Below, piece after piece: positions 1 through 5,572 of a DNA stretch of 5,601 nucleotides (positions within the stretch are counted from its first letter, which is position 1; each line of letters opens with the position of its first letter). The stretch is from Chitinophagaceae bacterium (GTDB lineage: Bacteria; Bacteroidota; Bacteroidia; Chitinophagales; Chitinophagaceae). The stretch is taken from contig JAJTCI010000170.1 in the NCBI GenBank assembly GCA_021323155.1, positions 1 through 5,601 of the forward strand. The letters run 5' to 3'. The notes beneath the pieces were generated by a model, which did no database searches, was not told the origin of the DNA, and saw nothing but the letters and a program-made list of their open reading frames with translations. A program made the translations under genes and the position numbers.

Positions 1-143
1 CGTGATTTACCCTCCAAACTCACCAATGCTGTAGAATATCTTCCGCATTATTGGGGAATGAGACTTAATCGAGCCATTATTCCCAGGCATCCCGCCTGCA
101 CCTCAGGGTCTTAGTTTGGCAGGGTTTTCTGTCTTATACTGGT
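1..143. other. Upstream region of the response regulator; no gene recognised
   Basis: No convincing coding sequence is visible. Plus frame 1 stays open from the window edge to a TAG at 112-114, but the 37 residues resemble nothing I know, and an open run this short is expected by chance fairly often. The stretch has several small inverted repeats: GGGAATGA at 54-61 with TTATTCCC at 77-84 (one G-T pair), CAGGC at 84-88 with GCCTG at 94-98, and CCTGC at 95-99 with GCAGG at 119-123. The heptamer CATTATT occurs at 46-52 and 75-81. The last hairpin is followed by TTTTCTGTCTT, a weak terminator-like tail. I cannot assign a function. Confidence 0.3.
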
Positions 144-509
144 ATGGATAGGAAGCGGAAAGTGTTGATTATTGATGACGAAGCGGATGCCTGCTTACTT
201 CTGCAGCGGTACTTCAGTCGCAAAGACTTCGAAGTCCATTGCGCCTATACCCTTTCGGAAGGCTTGCAACTGGTGGCGAATCTTGAACCGGATATGGTGT
301 TCATCGATAATAACCTGCCGGACGGTTTTGGCTGGGAAGCCTCGGCATCCATACTTGAAAGATACCCCACGGTGGAAATGCACCTGATCTCCGCATACAA
401 CAACCGCATGTTCGATTACAACCAGGTAAAGAAAAAGGTACGTGTATGGCAAAAGCCGATCTCCTTTCAAAAGCTCGATGAGCAACTTTCAATGAAGCAA
501 GCTTCATAA
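144..509 (+). CDS. Single-domain response regulator (CheY-like receiver)
   Basis: This 121-residue protein is a receiver (REC) domain and nothing else. It would be a cytoplasmic phosphorelay protein that accepts a phosphoryl group from a histidine kinase. The full active site is visible: acidic pair Asp11-Asp12 after the first beta strand (VLIIDDE), phosphoacceptor Asp55 in FIDNNLPDG, switch Ser83 in LISAY, and Lys104-Pro105 in WQKPIS. There is no DNA-binding or enzymatic output domain. It must therefore act through protein contacts, as a relay intermediate or a phosphate sink. The start is the only reasonable one, since the next in-frame Met is residue 51 and the domain begins right after residue 5. 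No Shine-Dalgarno sequence is present, which is normal for Bacteroidota. No cognate kinase lies in the window. The family call is firm; partner and pathway are unknown. Confidence 0.93.
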   Translation: MDRKRKVLIIDDEADACLLLQRYFSRKDFEVHCAYTLSEGLQLVANLEPDMVFIDNNLPDGFGWEASASILERYPTVEMHLISAYNNRMFDYNQVKKKVRVWQKPISFQKLDEQLSMKQAS

Positions 510-521
510 TTACTAGCTTTG
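487..521 (+). promoter_or_regulatory. Putative Bacteroidota promoter for the small membrane protein gene
   Basis: TAGCTTTG at 514-521 matches the -7 consensus TAnnTTTG exactly. A -33-like TTTC (consensus TTTG) lies at 487-490, 23 bases upstream, at the long end of the usual spacing. Transcription would start near 526, about 15 bases before the ATG at 541. The -33 element lies inside the 3' end of the response regulator gene, so the small gene may be both co-transcribed and separately expressed. Confidence 0.45.
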
Positions 522-540
522 TCCGTCAAACCCACCGTTT

Positions 541-717
541 ATGGGAGTCCTGCGACAACTTGCCGAATACCTCTATCTTAAGAAAAAAGATCCTAACCAG
601 CCCCGGACCCAGTGGATGAAATATATGCACGGCATGAACCGGATCTCGTTGCTGATGTTCATTGCGGCACTATTGATCATGTTGTTCCGCTTCGTTATAT
701 GGCCCGCGATCAAATAA
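541..717 (+). CDS. Small one-helix membrane protein, DUF6728-like
   Basis: This is a 58-residue ORF. It has a polar, basic N-terminal half (LKKKDPNQPRTQWMKYMHG, from about residue 13), then one hydrophobic segment at about residues 35-57 (ISLLMFIAALLIMLFRFVIW), and ends with Lys58 and TAA. It resembles the short Bacteroidota proteins classed as DUF6728; this is recalled from memory, not searched. A soluble N-terminus followed by one helix suggests an inner-membrane protein with its N-terminus in the cytoplasm, because the positive charges precede the helix. It starts 31 bases after the response regulator stop and ends 65 bases before the LptF/G gene, on the same strand. Function is unknown; the neighbour suggests an envelope role, but that is only association. 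No in-frame alternative start is needed, and no Shine-Dalgarno is seen. Confidence 0.8.
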   Translation: MGVLRQLAEYLYLKKKDPNQPRTQWMKYMHGMNRISLLMFIAALLIMLFRFVIWPAIK

Positions 718-737
718 CAAAGGCACACAATTGTTAA

Positions 738-772
738 TTTGCAGCTACCATTCCTCCCCACTTATATCTTTG
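738..772 (+). promoter_or_regulatory. Putative Bacteroidota promoter for the LptF/G gene
   Basis: TATCTTTG at 765-772 is an exact TAnnTTTG -7 element. TTTG at 738-741 serves as the -33 element with 23 bases between them, slightly longer than typical. The expected start of transcription, about five bases past the -7 box, falls near 777, so the mRNA leader before the ATG at 783 would be only a few bases. Confidence 0.55.
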
Positions 773-782
773 TTATACCGCA

Positions 783-1883
783 ATGAAAAAAATTGACTGG
801 TATATACTACGGACCTTCACGGTTACCTTTTTTTTCGTACTACTTCTTTTCACGATCATAGGGATCGTGATCGACATCAGCGAAAAGACCGATGACTTCG
901 TGAAGTCGGGATTGACTACAAAGCAGATCATCACACAATATTATTATGGTTTTGTCCCACGGATCGGGGCTATGCTATTCCCACTATGGGTATTCATCGC
1001 CGCCATTTTCTTTACTTCAAAGATGGCGGGACGAAGCGAAGTAATCGCGATACTCGCAAGCGGTACGAGTTACAACCGGTTCCTGCGTCCCTACCTTGTT
1101 GGCGGGTTGCTGTTCGCCTCCATGTTGTGGCTGATGCAGCGGTATATCGTGCCAAGGGCGAACGAGATCTATTCCGTGTTCCAGGTAACCTATATCGATA
1201 AATTCTCCACGTATAATTCGCTGCTGCCTCAGTTCAATACTACCTATAAAAAGATCGATTCGTTGAGCTACGTAGGGGTGAATTCATTCGACTCCTCGCG
1301 GAAAGCCAGCACCGGGGTGTTTTCATTGCACCGGATAAAAGACAACCGCCTGGTGTATAACCTGCGCGCCGAAAGCATCCGGTGGGATACAACTAATCGC
1401 AGCAACAAATGGGTGCTGACCAACGCGGTGGAAAGGACGTTTAACGGCTTGGAGGAAACGGTGAGTTTTTATCCTTCCAAAACCATGAACTTTAATTTCA
1501 CCCCGGTGGACCTGAGGCTGGATGAATACGCTAAGGACAAACTTTCAACGCCGGAGCTTAAACAATTTATCCGCCGGGAAGAAATGCGGGGAACGGAGGG
1601 CATCAATGCCATGAAGGTGGAACTGTATAAACGCGACGCCACCCCGTTCGCCGTTATCATCCTGGCACTGATCGGCGGCATTGTGGCCAGCCGGAAAGTG
1701 AGAGGCGGTAGCGGGATGCACCTGGCCATCGGTATCGTTGCCGCCGCCGCGTTCGTACTCCTCGACCGGTTCTCCACGATCTTCTCTACCAAGAGTAATT
1801 TCCCGCCGCTCATTGCTGCCTGGCTTCCCAATATCATTTTTACGGGTGTAGCCTTCTTCTTCTATCGCCGGGCCCCTAAATAA
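783..1883 (+). CDS. LptF/LptG-family LPS export permease (YjgP/YjgQ)
   Basis: This 366-residue protein fits the LptF/LptG family, the membrane subunits of the LptB2FG ABC transporter that extracts lipopolysaccharide from the inner membrane and passes it to the periplasmic bridge. Three N-terminal helices are visible at about residues 10-32, 59-79 and 100-120. A polar periplasmic region of about 150 residues follows, matching the family's beta-jellyroll. Three C-terminal helices lie at about 288-303, 312-332 and 341-361. The N-terminal KIDWYILRTF and the positively charged loop ASRKVRGGSG between helices 4 and 5 are typical. The length is normal for the family. I cannot tell from sequence whether this is the LptF or LptG paralogue; Bacteroidota often carry the two at separate loci. 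The ATG lies just behind a consensus promoter, which supports this start. The next gene begins 155 bases downstream with its own promoter. Confidence 0.92.
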   Translation: MKKIDWYILRTFTVTFFFVLLLFTIIGIVIDISEKTDDFVKSGLTTKQIITQYYYGFVPRIGAMLFPLWVFIAAIFFTSKMAGRSEVIAILASGTSYNRFLRPYLVGGLLFASMLWLMQRYIVPRANEIYSVFQVTYIDKFSTYNSLLPQFNTTYKKIDSLSYVGVNSFDSSRKASTGVFSLHRIKDNRLVYNLRAESIRWDTTNRSNKWVLTNAVERTFNGLEETVSFYPSKTMNFNFTPVDLRLDEYAKDKLSTPELKQFIRREEMRGTEGINAMKVELYKRDATPFAVIILALIGGIVASRKVRGGSGMHLAIGIVAAAAFVLLDRFSTIFSTKSNFPPLIAAWLPNIIFTGVAFFFYRRAPK

Positions 1884-1931
1884 CGGGGTGACGGAGATCA
1901 TTTAAAAGACACCGCTCAAATGCCTAATTCT

Positions 1932-1963
1932 TTTGTTGTCATTGCCGGCTTGCGGTAACTTAG
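1932..1963 (+). promoter_or_regulatory. Putative Bacteroidota promoter for citrate synthase
   Basis: TTTG at 1932-1935 and TAACTTAG at 1956-1963 (one mismatch to TAnnTTTG) are 20 bases apart, which is near-ideal spacing for the Bacteroidota primary sigma factor. Transcription would start at about 1968-1970, giving a leader of roughly 70 bases. The bases just before the ATG are A-rich (TTCAAA) with no Shine-Dalgarno, the usual initiation context in this phylum. Confidence 0.6.
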
Positions 1964-2038
1964 CGCCCCATGAGCTGAGGGTGTCTGACTCAACAATCAT
2001 TGGGCAACCAAAATTTCTACTTCATAAACTAATTCAAA

Positions 2039-3364
2039 ATGGGTTACGTTAAAGACAGGTTCAAGGCGAAAGCCGATGCTGCGAATGCAGAGATCAAGGA
2101 CCTGCTGAAAGAACACGGCAACAAAAAGATTGGCGAGGTCACATTGGCGCAGGCCTATCAGGGCATGCGCGGTATTACCGGGCTGGTTACAGAAACATCT
2201 TTGCTCGATGCCCAGGACGGCATTCGTTTCAGGGGCTATTCCATACCGGAACTGCAACAAAAACTGCCGAAGGCGCCTAATGGGGGCGAGCCGTTGCCGG
2301 AAGGACTGTTTTTCCTGATGCTCCTCGGAGAGTTACCTACCGATGAAGATGTGAACCACCTTACGAGTACCTGGCAGCGCCGTAGCCATGTGCCGACCCA
2401 TGTTTTCGCCACTATCGACGCGCTGCCCGTGAACGCGCACCCGATGACGATGTTCGTTACCGGGGTAATGGCCCTCCAGACCGAAAGTAATTTTGCCCGC
2501 AGGTATAAAGAAGGACTATCAAAAAAAGATTATTGGGATGCCACGTTTGACGACGCGATGGACCTTATCGCCCGGCTGCCACGTATCGCCGCCTATGTTT
2601 ATCGCCGCAAATACAAGAACAACGATCATATCCAGCCTAACGGACTGCTTGATTGGGCAGGCAACCTCGCCCATATGATGGGTTACGAGGATGAAAGCTT
2701 CAAGGAGCTGATGCGCTTGTATATGACCATCCACGCCGATCATGAAGGTGGTAACGTTTCTGCCCATACTACGCACCTTGTTGGATCCGCGTTGAGCGAC
2801 GCCTACCTGAGTTATGCGGCAGGTATGAATGGGTTGGCTGGCCCGCTGCATGGCCTGGCCAACCAGGAAGTGATCAAGTGGATATTCGAGATGCAGGAAA
2901 AACTGGGCACCGATTCGCCATCAAAAGAACAGATCGCGCAATATGTGAAAGATACCCTTTCATCCGGCAAGGTGGTGCCTGGGTACGGACACGCGGTATT
3001 GCGTAAGACGGATCCCCGTTTCGAGGCACAAATGGAATTTGGCAAGAAACACATGCCGGAAGATAAACTCGTGAATACTGTATGGAATGTTTACGAAACC
3101 GTTCCACCGATACTTCAGTCCATGGGCAAGATCAAAAATCCGTGGCCGAATGTAGACGCCCACAGTGGCGCTTTGCTCGTTCATTACGGTATGGTGGAAT
3201 ATGAATTTTATACGGTGCTTTTCGCAGTAAGTCGAGCCCTAGGGGTCCTTGCCAGTCTGTGCTGGGACAGGGCGCTTGGGTTCCCTCTGGAAAGACCGAA
3301 ATCGGTGACAACCGACGCGGTAAAATTGTGGCTGGAAGGGAAGGACGAGATATGGGGAGAATAG
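2039..3364 (+). CDS. gltA: Citrate (Si)-synthase, eukaryote-like type
   Basis: This enzyme condenses acetyl-CoA and oxaloacetate to citrate, the entry step of the TCA cycle, in the cytoplasm. The 441-residue sequence is much closer to mitochondrial citrate synthase than to the E. coli hexameric enzyme: IHADHEGGNVSAHTTHLVGS and AGPLHGLANQEV are nearly those of the pig enzyme. The catalytic triad is visible as His271 (GPLHGLANQ), His318 (PGYGHAVLRKTDPR) and Asp373 (NVDAHSG). His235 (ADHEGGN) corresponds to an oxaloacetate-binding residue. There is no mitochondrial-type targeting extension. The gene stands alone, with a promoter 5' and a strong terminator 3', so it is probably monocistronic. The symbol gltA is the usual bacterial label, not a statement of close homology to E. 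coli GltA. By family, it is expected to be a dimer without the NADH control of the E. coli enzyme; that is inference. Confidence 0.97.
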   Translation: MGYVKDRFKAKADAANAEIKDLLKEHGNKKIGEVTLAQAYQGMRGITGLVTETSLLDAQDGIRFRGYSIPELQQKLPKAPNGGEPLPEGLFFLMLLGELPTDEDVNHLTSTWQRRSHVPTHVFATIDALPVNAHPMTMFVTGVMALQTESNFARRYKEGLSKKDYWDATFDDAMDLIARLPRIAAYVYRRKYKNNDHIQPNGLLDWAGNLAHMMGYEDESFKELMRLYMTIHADHEGGNVSAHTTHLVGSALSDAYLSYAAGMNGLAGPLHGLANQEVIKWIFEMQEKLGTDSPSKEQIAQYVKDTLSSGKVVPGYGHAVLRKTDPRFEAQMEFGKKHMPEDKLVNTVWNVYETVPPILQSMGKIKNPWPNVDAHSGALLVHYGMVEYEFYTVLFAVSRALGVLASLCWDRALGFPLERPKSVTTDAVKLWLEGKDEIWGE

Positions 3365-3437
3365 TTAATGGACCAGGAAACGCCTTGCGTCAGCCTGGCG
3401 ATCGTTCAAATAAAAACTGGCCTGCAATGTAATTCAG

Positions 3438-3469
3438 ACCTGCTGGAATCCTGGCAGGTTATTTTTTTT
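3438..3469 (+). terminator. Rho-independent terminator of citrate synthase
   Basis: A 9-bp stem pairs 3438-3446 (ACCTGCTGG) with 3451-3459 (CTGGCAGGT), including two G-T pairs, around the four-base loop AATC. After two bases it is followed by eight consecutive T (3462-3469). It lies 74 bases past the citrate synthase stop. It should isolate this gene from the downstream CAP-domain gene. Confidence 0.9.
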
Positions 3470-3499
3470 GATTTCGTTTTGAACAAATAGCAATATTTT
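3467..3499 (+). promoter_or_regulatory. Weak candidate promoter for the CAP-domain gene
   Basis: TTTG at 3467-3470 overlaps the end of the terminator T-tract, and TATTTTAA begins at 3494, 23 bases later. The second element matches only four of the six fixed bases of TAnnTTTG. A promoter is expected here because a strong terminator precedes and the next gene begins at 3525, but this exact assignment is uncertain. Confidence 0.3.
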
Positions 3500-3524
3500 A
3501 AACCGCGTTTACAAGCAACACCGC

Positions 3525-4061
3525 ATGAGACGATACTCCCTTTTTCTTCTGCTTCTCCTCTTGTCTTTCACAGGCGTAGCCCAGGACCTGACCGATGAAG
3601 AGTCTAAACTGTACAAGCTGATCATGAACTATCGGAAAGAAAAAGGGCTCCCAGAGATCCCGCTTTCGAAATCACTAACTACGGTAGCAAAAGCACACAC
3701 AAAAGACCTTAAGGCCAACTATACTTTCGGTAGCGATTGCAACTTGCACAGCTGGTCTCCAAAGGGAACGTGGACACCATGCTGCTATACCGATGATCAT
3801 GCGCAGGCAAAGAACATGTGGAACAAGCCAGGCGAGTTAACCTCTTACAAGGGCAACGGTTACGAGATAGCCCATGGGGGCAAAGATTATAAGGCTACCG
3901 CCCAGACAGCCTTCGAGGCATGGAAAAGCAGCAAGGGACATAACGCCGTAATTTTAAACGAGGATATCTGGAAAAAAGAGTGGAAAGCTATCGGCATTAG
4001 TATCGAGGGTGGATTTGCAATGGTATGGTTTGGTAATGAAACCGATGAACCTGCGAAATAA
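3525..4061 (+). CDS. Secreted CAP/SCP-domain protein
   Basis: This 178-residue protein opens with a signal peptide: basic MRRY, a Leu-rich core at residues 6-13, and a likely signal peptidase I cut after Ala19 (GVA-Q), leaving an N-terminal Gln as often seen in Bacteroidota. There is no lipobox Cys. The rest resembles the CAP superfamily (CRISP, antigen 5, PR-1; SCP-like): LYKLIMNYRKEKGL at the first helix, AKAHTKDL at the second, CNLHSW with His75, GYEI with Glu114, and SKGHNAVIL with His139. These His/Glu residues would form the central cavity known in the family. Three cysteines (72, 86, 87) suggest a disulphide after export. Bacterial CAP proteins have no common established activity, so I do not assign one. 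The gene stands between the citrate synthase terminator and the pdeM promoter and is probably a single unit. Confidence 0.85.
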   Translation: MRRYSLFLLLLLLSFTGVAQDLTDEESKLYKLIMNYRKEKGLPEIPLSKSLTTVAKAHTKDLKANYTFGSDCNLHSWSPKGTWTPCCYTDDHAQAKNMWNKPGELTSYKGNGYEIAHGGKDYKATAQTAFEAWKSSKGHNAVILNEDIWKKEWKAIGISIEGGFAMVWFGNETDEPAK

Positions 4062-4097
4062 GAACGATCTGTTTTTTGATATTTGATAGGCTACTTT

Positions 4098-4131
4098 TTT
4101 CTAAATGCTTCCGGGCCTGCAATTATATTTG
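4098..4131 (+). promoter_or_regulatory. Putative Bacteroidota promoter for pdeM
   Basis: TATATTTG at 4124-4131 is an exact TAnnTTTG element. Upstream, a T-run ending TTTC at 4098-4101 can serve as an imperfect -33 element, 22 bases away. The expected transcription start is near 4136, only a few bases before the ATG at 4142. This argues against the longer reading that begins at 4076. Confidence 0.55.
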
Positions 4132-4141
4132 CAAATCTTAC

Positions 4142-4798
4142 ATGCAGGTTCCCCTAAAACACGTCATTCACGACAATCAATTCTGGCTTTCCGCTGACCG
4201 GTGTCTCTTCTGGGAAGAGCAAAAGACGCTGATCGTTTCTGATCTTCATTTTGGGAAAACCGGCCACTTCCGCAAAAGCGGTATCGCGGTGCCGCAGAAT
4301 ATTTTCAAAGAAGACCTCCAACGCCTGGTGGCGCAGATCCAGTTTTACAAGCCTTCGCAGTTACTGGTTGTTGGCGACATGTTCCATAGCTCGGCAAATA
4401 AGGAGATGGATTTTTTCCTGAAGTGGCGCAGCGATCTTTCACAACTACCCATACACCTGGTGAAAGGCAATCACGACATTCTGAAAGCTGGATGGTATGA
4501 AGCCGCGGGTATCATTGTTCATCCAAGGCAATATTCGGTGGAGGATTTTTGCTTCGCCCATGATGTGGCGGAATCAGATTGCGACAATTCGGCTTCTTAT
4601 TATTTTACGGGGCACATCCACCCGGGTATCATCCTGAACGGCGTCGGGAAGCAGTCCCTGAGATTCCCTTGCTTTTACTTCACAAAGAAGTACGCGATAC
4701 TGCCTGCTTTCAGCAGGTTTACCGGGCTGGCTACTGTAGATGTAAAAAGGACCGACGAGGTATACGCGATCGTGGAATCATCGGTGATCAAACTATAA
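4142..4798 (+). CDS. pdeM: PdeM, ligase-associated DNA damage response metallophosphoesterase
   Basis: This 218-residue calcineurin-like phosphoesterase matches PdeM, a predicted endonuclease usually encoded with an ATP-dependent DNA ligase, a DEXH helicase and an exonuclease. The metal-binding motifs are complete: Asp34 and His36 (SDLHFGK), Asp79 (VVGDMFHS), Asn110-His111 (KGNHD), His140 (FAHD), and His158/His160 (TGHIHPG). HFRKSGIAVPQ after motif I and RFPCFYF...LPAFSRFTG near the C-terminus are diagnostic of this subfamily. The frame is open back to an ATG at 4076, but the extra 22 residues (Cys-rich, unlike the family) would lie over the promoter, so I start at 4142. None of the usual partners is within the window. 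The upstream gene is a CAP protein and the downstream gene is a convergent LexA-like regulator. Activity is predicted only from the family. Confidence 0.93.
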   Translation: MQVPLKHVIHDNQFWLSADRCLFWEEQKTLIVSDLHFGKTGHFRKSGIAVPQNIFKEDLQRLVAQIQFYKPSQLLVVGDMFHSSANKEMDFFLKWRSDLSQLPIHLVKGNHDILKAGWYEAAGIIVHPRQYSVEDFCFAHDVAESDCDNSASYYFTGHIHPGIILNGVGKQSLRFPCFYFTKKYAILPAFSRFTGLATVDVKRTDEVYAIVESSVIKL

Positions 4799-4800
4799 GA

Positions 4801-5553
4801 TCAGTTCAGCTTCTTTTTTAAACTACTCACCTGCTCCTGCAGTGTATTTACGACAGTGGCCAACTGGTTGACATCCCATCGCGGCTGCGGCGAAGGCTTA
4901 TGCAATACATACACCGCCTTCCACATTTCCAGTACGTCATCGGCGTTGATGTTATACGGCTCGTATTGCGGGTTATCACTGACCAGTGTGAGTTTTGCCT
5001 TGGCCTTATTGTTCTTCATGATGCGCTTGTACACGATCCCTTCATTCTTGCTCACCACGATATATGCCTGGCTGTTCCGGACATCTTCTTTATCGTCAAC
5101 GCGCTCACAAACGATCACGGACCCACTGGGTGTAGGCAACATACTATCTCCCATTATCTCGAATGCACGATACTGTCCCGGCGCAAGCATCGGTAAGGTG
5201 AATGTATTTAGTTCATCCAGGAAGTCAGGGTCTGCATAACCGGCGAGGTAACCCGCGGCGGCTTTTACCGGTACAAGTTGTATCTCGGAAACTTCCGCCA
5301 CCATTTTCAACTGGCGCCTTCTTTCAAGGTAAGTACTGCCTTTTGCAGCTGAAAGATCTTTCAGGAAGAATTCTTCCATGCTGAGTTTAAAAATGCCGCA
5401 GATCGATTCCGTGACCTCGAGCCTTGGCTCGGCGCGCTCTTCTTCATAGGCACCCAACAACGATCTCTTGATCTTAAGTTTATTGGCAAATTCCTCCTGT
5501 GTCCACCCGCGGAGCTTACGGAGATAGCGTAGATTCTTTCCGGCAAATGACAT
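4801..5553 (-). CDS. LexA-like regulator: XRE helix-turn-helix plus S24 self-cleaving peptidase
   Basis: This 250-residue protein has an XRE/Cro-type helix-turn-helix at about residues 6-65 (LRYLRKLRGWTQEEFANKL, then a recognition helix near 29-39). A linker follows, then a LexA/UmuD-like S24 domain at about 93-215. The likely self-cleavage bond is Ala100-Gly101 in VKAAAGYLAGY. The catalytic Ser137 is in IMGDSMLPTPSG and Lys176 in GIVYKRI; spacing between bond, Ser and Lys is close to that of E. coli LexA. The C-terminus adds a short predicted coiled coil (about 228-250, VNQLATVVNTLQEQVSSLKKKL). By family, it would be a dimeric DNA-binding repressor inactivated by RecA-stimulated autocleavage. 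It is not a true LexA, because the DNA-binding domain is XRE type, as in phage repressors. It ends 2 bp from the pdeM stop, tail to tail. Tandem dyads upstream suggest autoregulation. There are no phage genes nearby, so a host gene is more likely than a prophage repressor. Confidence 0.92.
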   Translation of the reverse strand: MSFAGKNLRYLRKLRGWTQEEFANKLKIKRSLLGAYEEERAEPRLEVTESICGIFKLSMEEFFLKDLSAAKGSTYLERRRQLKMVAEVSEIQLVPVKAAAGYLAGYADPDFLDELNTFTLPMLAPGQYRAFEIMGDSMLPTPSGSVIVCERVDDKEDVRNSQAYIVVSKNEGIVYKRIMKNNKAKAKLTLVSDNPQYEPYNINADDVLEMWKAVYVLHKPSPQPRWDVNQLATVVNTLQEQVSSLKKKLN

Positions 5554-5555
5554 GG

Positions 5556-5570
5556 GCTAATTGATTTAGC
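5556..5570. promoter_or_regulatory. Candidate operator 1, CTAA-N5-TTAG dyad
   Basis: GCTAA at 5556-5560 and TTAGC at 5566-5570 form a perfect 5-bp inverted repeat around TTGAT. It lies 3-17 bases upstream of the regulator's ATG, about where its transcript should start. It has the same core and spacer length as the second dyad at 5579-5593. A dimeric repressor bound here would block initiation. Confidence 0.55.
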
Positions 5571-5572
5571 GG

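Noticed and set aside
1..114. Open frame from the window edge to TAG at 112-114, possibly the tail of an upstream gene
   Set aside because: The 37 residues match no family I recognise, the region is full of small inverted repeats, and an open run of this length is not rare by chance.
115..142. TTTG (115-118) with TATACTGG (135-142) as a promoter for the response regulator
   Set aside because: The spacing is only 16 bases, the second element mismatches TAnnTTTG at two fixed positions, and transcription would start inside the coding sequence.
1873..1900. CCCC...GGGG repeat across the LptF/G stop codon as a terminator
   Set aside because: The stem is 4 bp, the loop contains the stop codon, and no T-tract follows.
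4076..4141. N-terminal 22-residue extension of PdeM
   Set aside because: It overlaps a consensus -7 promoter element and does not resemble the family N-terminus.
4786..4803. TGATC / GATCA inverted repeat between the convergent genes as a bidirectional terminator
   Set aside because: The stem is only 5 bp with little GC and a 9-base loop, and the T-run (4814-4819) is too far away and in the regulator's coding sequence.
4801..5553. Prophage repressor interpretation of the XRE-S24 protein
   Set aside because: The domain layout allows it, but no phage genes, integrase or attachment repeats are in the window and the neighbours are housekeeping genes.
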